Assembly: GCA_043731125.1 (NCBI GenBank)
Contig: JAYTJL010000043.1
Span: forward strand, 1-8,602
Direction: 5' to 3'
DNA length: 8,602 nt
From: JAYTJL01 sp043731125
GTDB taxonomy: Bacteria > Patescibacteriota > Saccharimonadia > Saccharimonadales > UBA10212
Both the position numbers and the translations under genes were made by a program. Every line of letters begins with the position of its first letter. Within the stretch, counting starts at the first letter, position 1. The notes beneath the pieces were generated by a model. That model was not told where the DNA came from. It ran no database searches and saw nothing but the letters and a program-made list of their open reading frames with translations. Shown here one piece after another: positions 1 through 5,312 of this stretch.

Positions 1-670
1 CCACGTGGGTGGTAGTCCAGAAGCTCTTGCTCAAATTCGTAATGGAGGCAAAGACTTAGATCAGTTCTTCAACAGCGGAGCCTACTGGCGCGTCAACAGC
101 CGCTATGCACCCCATAACGTCTATACTAACTTTGATAAATTAGACGCCCTCAACACATCCAAAGGCTACACCAAGAGCGACGTCAAACCTTGGCCTAGGA
201 AAGTCGAGAAGAAAGCCAAAGCAACCAAAACTGCAAACGGCCAGACCACACCACCCCCAGCACCAACTGCTGCAAAAATTGACATGGCCATTTCCAGCTC
301 GCTTTACAATTCCCACTATGACTATGACGCTGCGACTAATTCCTATGCTAGAAGTCAAGGCGGAGCGCCTCACATAGCTATCACAGACGAAGCTGGTAAC
401 ACCGCACAGCTCAAACCAAAAGTTGTTATTGCACTAATAGTCCCATTCAGCATTGTCGATAGTAGCGGGCATAGTGGCTATTCCATTAACGGTAGTGGGA
501 CGGGATACATATTCCAAGATGGTGGCGTAACAGAAGTTACTTGGTCTAAGGCAGACCGCACTAGCCCTATTGAATTCAAAGACACGGCCGGTACAACGGT
601 TCCGCTTAACCCCGGCCAAACCTGGGTAACGCTACTAGCAACCTCCGACAAACTCACCTACACTCCATAA
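1..670 (+). CDS. DUF3048 (YerB-like) protein, 5'-truncated at the window edge
   Basis: The frame is already open at position 2, where a His codon precedes the first possible start (GTG at 5), so the gene begins upstream and only about 222 C-terminal residues are visible. Recognisable DUF3048 landmarks are HVGGSPEALAQI at the left edge, DLDQFF and SRYAPHNVYT, then a lysine/proline/threonine-rich linker (about residues 65-90). The second DUF3048 subdomain follows, with YDAATNSYARSQGGAPH, a GSGTGYIFQDG strand, VTEVTWSKADRTSPIEF and the terminal LNPGQTWV. Known members such as B. subtilis YerB are secreted or lipoprotein-anchored proteins of unknown biochemical function. The signal peptide would lie outside this window, so localisation is inferred. 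No Rho-independent terminator follows; only a tail-less 5-bp hairpin (687-701) is seen. Family assignment is good, function unknown. Confidence 0.85.
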   Translation, partial: HVGGSPEALAQIRNGGKDLDQFFNSGAYWRVNSRYAPHNVYTNFDKLDALNTSKGYTKSDVKPWPRKVEKKAKATKTANGQTTPPPAPTAAKIDMAISSSLYNSHYDYDAATNSYARSQGGAPHIAITDEAGNTAQLKPKVVIALIVPFSIVDSSGHSGYSINGSGTGYIFQDGGVTEVTWSKADRTSPIEFKDTAGTTVPLNPGQTWVTLLATSDKLTYTP

Positions 671-727
671 TATCAACTCATTGCTAGACTGTGTCGCAGT
701 CGTTAGTCAATAAGCTGAAAGATAAAT

Positions 728-769
728 TAATCTGTTAAATGTAATCTGTTGCCTGTAATATGTACCCTG
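728..769 (+). repeat. three imperfect 14-nt tandem repeats forming the tRNA-Glu promoter region
   Basis: Three consecutive 14-nt units lie at 728-741, 742-755 and 756-769: TAATCTGTTAAATG, TAATCTGTTGCCTG and TAATATGTACCCTG. Units 1 and 2 share their first nine bases; units 2 and 3 share most of the rest. The last unit ends two bases before the tRNA. Its TAATAT (756-761) is the best -10 candidate, which would start transcription near 768 and leave only about 3 nt of leader before the tRNA 5' end. Whether the extra copies have a role is unknown. Confidence 0.55.
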
Positions 770-770
770 T

Positions 771-845
771 GGCCTCATCGTCTAACGGTTAGGACGCCAG
801 GTTCTCATCCTGGCAATAGGGGTTCGATTCCCCTTGAGGTCACCA
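771..845 (+). tRNA. tRNA-Glu (anticodon CTC)
   Basis: A complete cloverleaf can be folded by eye. The acceptor stem pairs GGCCTCA (771-777) with TGAGGTC (835-841), with one G-U pair at the second position. The anticodon stem CCAGG/CCTGG (797-801 / 809-813) encloses the loop TTCTCAT, placing anticodon CTC at 804-806, which reads GAG glutamate codons. The T-arm carries GGTTCGATTCC. The discriminator base is A842 and the CCA end is encoded (843-845), so it need not be added after transcription. The gene stands alone between the DUF3048 gene and a strong terminator. Confidence 0.97.
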
Positions 846-848
846 GAT

Positions 849-895
849 GATAATTAAATACAAGACCCAGGAGATGGGTCTTTTATTTAATTATC
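849..895. terminator. long bidirectional terminator between tRNA-Glu and the YCII gene
   Basis: Arms 849-869 and 875-895 form a 21-bp stem with a single C/T mismatch (861/883) around a GGAGA loop. The GC-rich core AGACCCA/TGGGTCT is flanked by A/T-only arms, so a U-rich tract follows the core hairpin on either strand. It lies between a rightward tRNA and a leftward YCII gene that ends at 906, so it can serve both transcripts. Confidence 0.9.
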
Positions 896-905
896 AGACT
901 AACTG

Positions 906-1226
906 TTACATGGGTAGGGCTTCGTAGACTTCTACAGAAGCTACACCGCCTTCTTGGGTGTGGATAGGACAACTCTTAGCCATTTCAACAACCTCGTCAA
1001 TACCCTCAGCATTGACTATTGTGTAGCCACTCAGCGCACCGCTAGCAACGACGTCAACAACGCCTGATTTGGTGACTACTTTGCCACCGTCATTAAACGG
1101 ATTGCCGCCGTCAACGATAGCACTGCCGAGTCCAGCCATCCAGTTCATCCAGTCGTTCATTACAGACTCCATAGTGTCTGCTGGCTTAGAGCCGTTACCT
1201 TTGTATACAAATACAAACTTTTTCAT
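906..1226 (-). CDS. YCII-related domain protein
   Basis: This 106-residue protein has the size of a single YCII domain (YciI-like, PF03795), a ferredoxin-like fold found in dimeric proteins with mostly unknown substrates. The N-terminal strand MKKFVFVYKG opens the fold. A DGGNPF stretch (39-44) follows a helix rich in Trp and Met, and the C-terminal block GYTIVNAEGIDEVVEMAKSC with a downstream EVYEAL strand is the typical family end. A clear Shine-Dalgarno, AAGGGAGA, precedes the ATG at about 8 nt. It lies 40 nt downstream of the ArsR-type gene on the same strand with no terminator between them, so the two are probably co-transcribed and shut off by the hairpin at 849-895. In other bacteria YCII, SRPBCC, DUF1801 and VOC genes often sit near regulators of this kind. 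No signal peptide or membrane segment is seen. Confidence 0.85.
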   Translation of the reverse strand: MKKFVFVYKGNGSKPADTMESVMNDWMNWMAGLGSAIVDGGNPFNDGGKVVTKSGVVDVVASGALSGYTIVNAEGIDEVVEMAKSCPIHTQEGGVASVEVYEALPM

Positions 1227-1266
1227 TTTATTGTTCTCCCTTACTTGGTTTATTAGTACTCAGCTC

Positions 1267-1641
1267 TTATTCTTTACCTTTTCTAGTATTGGGCATAGAG
1301 GAGGGCTGAGCAAAAGAAGAATAATTTGAGGGGTCGTAATTGGCCAAGGTGGCTTTTGCGCTACCCCAGTGAGTTTGGTGTTGTAGTAGCCATTTCTGGA
1401 CTAGCTGGAGCGATACATGGTTGATTACCAAAAAGTTACTACGGCCAATTTTGCGCCGATGAACCAACTGAGCCTCTTCAAGCAATGCTATATGTTTATG
1501 GATAGCCGGCAAACTTAACTTTTCAAATTCCGCCAATTGGCTAATGGACAGTGGCTGCAATGACAGAGCTGTAATAATAGCCCGGCGGTGCGAATTTGCC
1601 AGGGCAGAGAAAGCTTTGTCTAAAGTTGGCAGTTTATTCAT
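1267..1641 (-). CDS. ArsR-family winged-helix transcriptional regulator
   Basis: The 124-residue protein starts with LDKAFSALANSHRRAIITAL, the usual first helices of ArsR/SmtB regulators of the type paired with SRPBCC genes. A helix-turn-helix follows (about 33-57, recognition helix near SLPAIHKHIALLEEA) and then a wing, RRKIGRSNFLVIN (62-74). The C-terminal helix WLLQHQTHWGSA (84-95) matches the dimerisation end of this subgroup. No cysteine is present, so a classical metal-thiolate sensor site is absent and the effector is unknown. The last 20 residues are polar and probably disordered. There is no Shine-Dalgarno; a promoter (TTGACA, 17 nt, CATACT) gives a leader of only about 10 nt. The start codon and the first codons lie inside a 46-bp palindrome, which suggests self-repression and control of the divergent operon. 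It heads a two-gene unit with the YCII gene. Confidence 0.88.
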   Translation of the reverse strand: MNKLPTLDKAFSALANSHRRAIITALSLQPLSISQLAEFEKLSLPAIHKHIALLEEAQLVHRRKIGRSNFLVINHVSLQLVQKWLLQHQTHWGSAKATLANYDPSNYSSFAQPSSMPNTRKGKE

Positions 1642-1674
1642 ACTTAACTAATAAGTTAAGTATGAATAAACTGC
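1629..1674. promoter_or_regulatory. 46-bp perfect inverted repeat, probable ArsR operator in the divergent promoter region
   Basis: Arms 1629-1649 and 1654-1674 are exact reverse complements over 21 bp, separated by AATA. The core half-site is AGTTAAGTATGA. The left arm contains the leftward regulator's ATG and the next ten coding bases, so the right arm carries a mirrored ATGAATAAACTGC on the plus strand. The repeat overlaps the -10 box of the leftward promoter, and a mirrored weak promoter (TTGTCT 1616-1621, 17 nt, CATACT 1639-1644) exists on the plus strand. Binding here could repress both directions. Confidence 0.75.
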
Positions 1675-1687
1675 TTTGTACTGTCAA
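1659..1687 (-). promoter_or_regulatory. promoter of the ArsR-YCII operon
   Basis: Read leftward, a perfect -35 TTGACA (1687-1682) is followed after 17 nt by CATACT (1664-1659), four of six matches to the -10 consensus. The expected start is about 10 nt upstream of the ATG at 1641. The -10 box lies within the large palindrome, so an operator-bound protein would block it. Confidence 0.6.
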
Positions 1688-1708
1688 GTTACATACCGAA
1701 CCAAATGA

Positions 1709-1714
1709 TAGAAT
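1709..1714 (+). promoter_or_regulatory. -10 box of the DUF1801-SRPBCC operon
   Basis: TAGAAT lies 6 nt before the DUF1801 ATG at 1721, so the expected transcription start falls on or next to the A of the ATG and the mRNA would be leaderless. This agrees with the absence of a Shine-Dalgarno. No good -35 is visible at 16-18 nt. The same hexamer recurs before the kinase (3912) and the response regulator (5255). Confidence 0.5.
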
Positions 1715-1720
1715 ATTGCT

Positions 1721-2064
1721 ATGATCAATGACTATATCATTAACTTTGATGGGGCAACCAAGCTAAGACTCACAGAAGTATATAAACAGTTAAAGATCTT
1801 TTGCCGGATGCAAGTGAGAAGATTAGCTACGGAGTGCCCACATTTTATAATACCAACGGGCCAATTGTGTATTTTGCAGGCTACAAAAACTTTGTCAGCA
1901 TGTACCCAGTACACCAAGCTGCCAGGCTCGAAAATGACCTAGCCACGTACCTGCACGGCAAATCCACTGCTCGGTTCGACAATGACAAACCCTTGCGGAC
2001 GGAATTGATCATCAAGATAGTAAAAACCTTGGAGCGAAATAACTTGGAGAGAAAAAAGAAATGA
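1721..2064 (+). pseudogene. DUF1801 protein gene interrupted by a frameshift
   Basis: Two overlapping frames together encode one DUF1801 (YdhG-like) protein of about 114 residues. The first gives INDYIINF and TEVYKQLK from ATG 1721. The second, entered near 1793-1800, continues KDLLPDASEKISYGVPTFY and then PIVYFAGYKNFVSMYPV to the stop at 2062-2064. The join falls at TTAAAG (1790-1795), where one A appears to be missing relative to an intact gene. Read without correction, the first frame runs out of family similarity and stops at 1942; the second could start only at TTG 1801, which would lack the N-terminal helix. DUF1801 proteins are small cytosolic proteins of unknown function. The stop overlaps the SRPBCC start as ATGA, so coupling has been kept. 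It may be a true pseudogene, a sequencing error in a short A run, or a recoded gene. Confidence 0.75.
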
Positions 2065-2441
2065 AAACAATTAAACAGACCTACATAGTTGACGCACCGG
2101 TTGCCAAAGTCTGGCAAGCGTTCATAAACCCAGAAATAATCGAGCAATGGGGCGGCGGACCGGCTAAAATGAGCGAGGCAGAAGGATTTGAGTTCAAACT
2201 TTGGGGTGGGGACATCCACGGCACCAACACTAATGTTGTCAGAGAAAAACTACTTGCTCAGGACTGGTACGGCGGCAAATGGGACGCACCGTCCAAGCTT
2301 AGCTTTAAATTCAGTGAAAAAGACGGCAAGACAATTATAAAAATGGTCCATGCAGACGTCCCAGACGACAACGCCAAAGACATAGCAGACGGCTGGCGCG
2401 ACTACTATTTAGGTCCTTTGAAAGACCTGCTCGAACAATAG
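2061..2441 (+). CDS. SRPBCC-fold protein, AHSA1-like
   Basis: This 126-residue protein fits the START/Bet v1-like SRPBCC fold of the bacterial AHSA1 (activator of Hsp90 ATPase homologue 1-like) group. It opens with a strand and the signature VDAPVAKVWQAFINPEIIEQW (10-30), has a mid-region GFEFKLWGGDIHGTN, a strand pair near KLSFKFSEKDGKTIIKMVH (79-97), and the closing helix GWRDYYLGPLKDLLEQ (111-126) that lines the ligand cavity in this family. Such bacterial proteins are thought to bind hydrophobic small molecules; they are usually not Hsp90 cochaperones, and the ligand cannot be told here. The start is supported by GGAGAG about 9 nt upstream and by the 4-nt overlap (ATGA) with the DUF1801 stop, so translation is probably coupled. 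ArsR-SRPBCC pairs are common in bacteria, which fits control from the palindrome at 1629-1674. Confidence 0.85.
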   Translation: MKTIKQTYIVDAPVAKVWQAFINPEIIEQWGGGPAKMSEAEGFEFKLWGGDIHGTNTNVVREKLLAQDWYGGKWDAPSKLSFKFSEKDGKTIIKMVHADVPDDNAKDIADGWRDYYLGPLKDLLEQ

Positions 2442-2504
2442 ATTCTTGCTGCTGCTATATAGCCCCGTGTGAGATAATTTATATTATTAATAAAGGGGAT
2501 GTTT

Positions 2505-2942
2505 ATGAGCAACGTACAACTAGATCCATATCTGTTCTTTAATGGTAATGCCCGGGAGGCTTTGGAATTTTATAAATCAGTTTTTGGAGGTGAGCTAGAC
2601 CTATCGCCTTATGGTGATATGCCCCAGGATAGTATGCCTGAAGAAGCCCGTATGCCAACGGACAAACTAATGCACGGTCTACTCAGTGGTGGGGTAGTCC
2701 GGCTAATGGCCAGCGACAGCAACAACGCCAGCCCGAAGGCTAAGAAAATAGAACTCGCGCTAAATGGTGAGGATGAGGTAGCACTGCGTGGTATTTTTGA
2801 AAAACTTTCAGCTGGCGGCAAAGTAAAAATGCCTCTCGAACAGGCACCATGGGGTGACATTTTTGGTGGCCTGACAGACAAATACAGTATTGAGTGGATG
2901 GTGAACATAACTCGGGGTCAAGAGTCAGGAGACAATAGCTAA
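2505..2942 (+). CDS. VOC-family protein, PhnB/glyoxalase-like (first copy)
   Basis: The 145-residue protein is a vicinal-oxygen-chelate (VOC) fold of the PhnB/YjdN type. Family features are YLFFNGNAREALEFYKSVFGGEL (9-31), DKLMHGLL with His57 in the position of a common metal ligand, RLMASDS, and the C-terminal PWGDIFGGLTDKYSIEWMVNI (115-135), where Glu130 could be a second ligand. The reaction is not known; VOC proteins include glyoxalases, dioxygenases and antibiotic-sequestering proteins, and PhnB-like members are mostly uncharacterised. I chose ATG 2505 rather than ATG 2499 because AAGGGG ends 6 nt before it, whereas 2499 overlaps that Shine-Dalgarno. The 60-nt gap from the SRPBCC gene holds AT-rich -10-like sequences (GATAAT 2473-2478, TATATT 2480-2485) and a GCTATATAGC palindrome (2454-2463), so an extra promoter is possible. 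It is followed after 1 nt by a second VOC gene. Confidence 0.87.
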   Translation: MSNVQLDPYLFFNGNAREALEFYKSVFGGELDLSPYGDMPQDSMPEEARMPTDKLMHGLLSGGVVRLMASDSNNASPKAKKIELALNGEDEVALRGIFEKLSAGGKVKMPLEQAPWGDIFGGLTDKYSIEWMVNITRGQESGDNS

Positions 2943-2943
2943 G

Positions 2944-3387
2944 ATGAGCAAAATTACGCCTTTTTTGTGGATCGATGCACCAGTTGAAGAAGTTAAAAAT
3001 TATTACAAGCTTATTTTCAGAAATGAGGCCAAATTGAGTGGGGCAACCGAATCATTCGACGACACACCAGGTGGCAGGGTTGATGTTTTTTCCATAACCC
3101 TCAAAGACCAAGAGTTTCGGATAATGTGTACTCGCACGCACGGCACTTTTAGTGACTCGGTGTCATTCGAACTACCATGCAAGGACCAGGCGGAAATTGA
3201 CTACTATTGGAATGAATTTACAGACGAAGGCAAAGAAAGCCAGTGTGGCTGGTGCCGAGACAAATATGGTGTCCGCTGGCAAGTAGTACCAGGTAACATG
3301 AGCAAACTTGTTGACACCCCTGAAGCTTTACAGGCCATGTTGAGTATGAAAAAACTCATCATTGCCGACCTTGAAGCCGCATCTTAA
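2944..3387 (+). CDS. VOC-family protein of the 3-demethylubiquinone methyltransferase-like group (second copy)
   Basis: This 147-residue protein matches the VOC subgroup labelled 3-demethylubiquinone-9 3-methyltransferase-like (PF06983), a name that does not imply that activity. Diagnostic stretches are KITPFLWIDAPVEEVKNYY (3-21), the strand VFSITLKDQEFRIMCT (48-63), SVSFELPCKDQAEIDYYWNE (72-91), QCGWCRDKYGVRWQVVP (100-116) and the closing MLSMKKLIIADLEAA helix. The start lies one base after the previous stop, with AGGAGA 11 nt upstream inside that gene, so the two VOC genes form a tight coupled pair. They differ enough to be old paralogues rather than a recent duplication. VOC proteins often work as dimers or paired domains, so a heterodimer is possible but not shown. 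It is the last gene of the rightward unit, ending just before a hairpin at 3392-3410. Confidence 0.87.
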   Translation: MSKITPFLWIDAPVEEVKNYYKLIFRNEAKLSGATESFDDTPGGRVDVFSITLKDQEFRIMCTRTHGTFSDSVSFELPCKDQAEIDYYWNEFTDEGKESQCGWCRDKYGVRWQVVPGNMSKLVDTPEALQAMLSMKKLIIADLEAAS

Positions 3388-3391
3388 GAAG

Positions 3392-3419
3392 CAGGTTCGA
3401 TTCGAAACTGAGACTATTT
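3392..3419 (+). terminator. probable weak terminator of the VOC operon
   Basis: CAGGTTCG (3392-3399) pairs with CGAAACTG (3403-3410), one mismatch in eight, around an ATT loop. A T-rich stretch (ATTTTTCTTCTTT) begins about 6 nt after the stem. It lies between convergent genes. The gap between stem and T tract makes it weaker than the other terminators in the window. Confidence 0.4.
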
Positions 3420-3785
3420 TTCTTCTTTGGCTAATTCATTTTGATGTTTGACCATCTTAAGCGTGATGTAACCAATGAGCGCGTTGGCGCCCAATGCCAG
3501 CATGGCATACATGAAAATAGCGAATAAAATGGACGGGCTAAAGTAGCCTGTATCAGAAATTGATCTAACTGGAAATATTTCTCTAAACGGAGCAAGGAAG
3601 GACGAACTTGTCTCATAAACGAACTTTACAAAAGCAGTGCTAGTGTTGGCACTAAAAAGTAGCAAGAAAAATGCGAGCGCTAAGAAACCACAAGCAACGA
3701 GTGCGTATGCGTAGACAAAGTAAGAAGTCCACCGTGAGACTTTGATAAAAATAAGTTTTGAATCCGTTGGTTGTTGCTTGGTCAT
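3414..3785 (-). CDS. YggT-family-like small membrane protein
   Basis: The 123-residue protein has two hydrophobic segments, about 20-46 (ending in LALAFFLLLFSAN) and about 84-110, with polar ends. The stretch FVKFVYETSSSFLAPFREIFP (52-72) is the YggT-type loop (other members read FVRFVYxxTxPLLAPFRxxFP), and the second segment after FSPSILFAIFMY fits the family. YggT proteins are integral membrane proteins linked to osmotic tolerance or, in Gram-positives, to the cell-division cluster; the molecular role is unclear. Here the gene stands alone, leftward, between the VOC operon and the kinase. The start is secure: AAGGAGAT lies 7 nt before the ATG and a strong promoter sits behind it. The lysine/glutamate-rich C-terminus (111-123) is probably cytosolic. 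Confidence 0.75.
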   Translation of the reverse strand: MTKQQPTDSKLIFIKVSRWTSYFVYAYALVACGFLALAFFLLLFSANTSTAFVKFVYETSSSFLAPFREIFPVRSISDTGYFSPSILFAIFMYAMLALGANALIGYITLKMVKHQNELAKEEK

Positions 3786-3814
3786 TTTTTTGATCTCCTT
3801 AATTGATAGTTATC

Positions 3815-3842
3815 ATTTTAGACCAGTATCTGCACCTGTCAA
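3815..3842 (-). promoter_or_regulatory. promoter of the YggT-like gene
   Basis: Read leftward, TTGACA (3842-3837) and TAAAAT (3820-3815) are separated by 16 nt, a near-consensus sigma-70-type promoter. A small inverted repeat, GATA-AC-TATC, lies just downstream near the expected start. With its Shine-Dalgarno this gene has a conventional leader of about 25 nt, unlike the kinase and der. Confidence 0.7.
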
Positions 3843-3911
3843 CGTAGAGCGCAATTTAAGTAACTAGTCACTGTGGCTTGCCAAGCGTTAGCATGATTGC
3901 AAATATTGCGT

Positions 3912-3917
3912 TAGAAT
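3912..3917 (+). promoter_or_regulatory. -10 box of the histidine kinase gene
   Basis: TAGAAT lies 11 nt before the kinase ATG, which predicts a leader of about 5 nt and explains the missing Shine-Dalgarno. A weak -35 (TTAGCA, 3888-3893) is 18 nt upstream. GCGTTAG occurs twice here (3885-3891 and 3909-3915), the second copy overlapping the -10. Confidence 0.5.
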
Positions 3918-3928
3918 AACAGATAGCA

Positions 3929-5227
3929 ATGAACAGTACCTACGTAATTGTATTAGCTGGGGTGGTTTTTTTCATTGCTCTAGTTAGCATCGTTGCGCTG
4001 ATACGTGGCAGCAGAGCCTCTAAAACCCCTGGTGCCAAACACTTGCACTTCGGGATGCCAGGTAGCAAGTCGCCACATTTTAACTCAGATTTTATCTTAG
4101 AAACCATCGAAGACGGAGTTGTTACTGTTGGCCTGGATGGTGTCGTCACCATGTTCAACCCCGGCGCCACTCAAATTACAGGCTGGCCAGCCGAGGAAGC
4201 AGTAGGCATGGACTATAAAAGTGTGTTGGCACTTGTGGACGAAAAAGGCGAAGCTTACCCCGAAAACTTACATCCCTTTGCTAAGACTTTTGCAAACGCC
4301 CAAGTAGCCAGAGATAGTAAGGGATTGCTAGCCACCCGTAATAAAAAAAGGGTACCAGTCTCAATGGTGGTATCACCAGTACTGGATGATAGTGGAACGC
4401 TAATTAATGTAATTGGCGTGCTCCGAAATATTACATCCGACGTTGCCGAGGCCAAGCAGCGCTCTGACTTTGTCTCAACCGCCAGCCACGAAATGCGCAC
4501 ACCAATTGCCGCAATTGAGGGCTACCTAGCACTAGCGCTAAACGAAAAGGTCACTCACCTAGAACCACGTGCTCGTAGCTATATTGAGAAAGCCCACAGC
4601 TCCACTGAGCATCTGGGCGTACTTTTTGCCGACTTACTCACCAGCTCTAAAGCAGAAGACGGCCGGTTAGCTAGCTATCCTGTCGTCGTAGAGCTAGGCG
4701 AAATACTCCAAGCTGTCGCTGACAGTGCCAGATTTAACGCACAGAAAAAAGGACTGCAGTTGAAGTATATTGTTAGCAGCAGTGGTAGCGTAAATGGTGC
4801 AAAAGTGATTCGGCCGCTATTCTATGGTCTCGTGGATCCCAATCGACTACGTGAAGTAATGCAAAACCTTGTTGATAATGCAATTAAGTACACCGCAGAA
4901 GGCACTATTAGCATTGCAATTACCGGCGACGCGAAAGTCATTCAAATGCAAGTTACAGACACCGGTGCTGGCATTCCACCCGAAGACATCCCGCACCTTT
5001 TCCAAAAATTCTACCGTGTAGATAGTTCTATGACCCGCACGATAGGAGGGACAGGACTAGGGCTGTTCATTTGTCGAAAAATTTTAGAACTATATAACGG
5101 CCGACTTTGGGTGACCAGCCAACTGGGCAAGGGTAGTGTTTTTTATGTCAACTTACCTCGCCTGACATCAGAACAAGCCTTGGAAATGCAACGCAAGCAG
5201 TCCTTAACTATCAATCCGAATATATAA
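3929..5227 (+). CDS. membrane-anchored PAS-domain sensor histidine kinase
   Basis: This 432-residue sensor kinase has one N-terminal membrane helix (about 5-26) followed by basic residues (RGSRASK), so nearly all of it is cytosolic. There is no extracellular sensor loop. A PAS domain spans about 55-170 (ETIEDGVVTVGLDGVVTMFN at its start, VIGVLRNITS at its end). The HisKA domain carries the phospho-acceptor in FVSTASHEMRTP, His187. The ATP-binding domain shows the N box (NLVDNAIKYT, Asn317), G1 (DTGAGIP, Asp344), the F box (LFQKFYRVDSS) and G2 (GTGLGLFICR, 374-383). All catalytic motifs are intact, so it should be active. The signal is unknown and would be read inside the cell or at the membrane. 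There is no Shine-Dalgarno. It lies 85 nt ahead of a response regulator that is its likely partner although that gene has its own -10 box. The layout resembles Gram-positive PhoR/WalK kinases without the outer domain. Confidence 0.95.
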   Translation: MNSTYVIVLAGVVFFIALVSIVALIRGSRASKTPGAKHLHFGMPGSKSPHFNSDFILETIEDGVVTVGLDGVVTMFNPGATQITGWPAEEAVGMDYKSVLALVDEKGEAYPENLHPFAKTFANAQVARDSKGLLATRNKKRVPVSMVVSPVLDDSGTLINVIGVLRNITSDVAEAKQRSDFVSTASHEMRTPIAAIEGYLALALNEKVTHLEPRARSYIEKAHSSTEHLGVLFADLLTSSKAEDGRLASYPVVVELGEILQAVADSARFNAQKKGLQLKYIVSSSGSVNGAKVIRPLFYGLVDPNRLREVMQNLVDNAIKYTAEGTISIAITGDAKVIQMQVTDTGAGIPPEDIPHLFQKFYRVDSSMTRTIGGTGLGLFICRKILELYNGRLWVTSQLGKGSVFYVNLPRLTSEQALEMQRKQSLTINPNI

Positions 5228-5238
5228 ATTTGCATATT

Positions 5239-5260
5239 GTAACCGTAACCATGATAGAAT
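5239..5260 (+). promoter_or_regulatory. response regulator promoter with tandem GTAACC boxes
   Basis: TAGAAT (5255-5260) is the -10 candidate, with expected transcription start near 5267 and a 46-nt leader. Directly upstream are two head-to-tail GTAACC hexamers (5239-5244 and 5245-5250), where a -35 or activator site would be. No good -35 is visible, so an activator-dependent promoter is possible. Confidence 0.4.
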
Positions 5261-5312
5261 TATCTTTAAGGACACATAGATAAACAGAACAAGAGTGTAA
5301 AAAAGTATTCAG

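Noticed and set aside
687..701. GACTG/CAGTC hairpin after the DUF3048 gene as a terminator
   Set aside because: The stem is only 5 bp and no T tract follows it.
1662..1724. Mirror open frame starting MNKLL on the plus strand
   Set aside because: It exists only because the palindrome copies the regulator's start; it is 20 codons with no ribosome-binding site.
3390..3412. GGTTCGATTC as a tRNA T-arm remnant
   Set aside because: The stem does not pair as a T-arm, and no acceptor or anticodon arm is near; the bases are better explained by the hairpin terminator.
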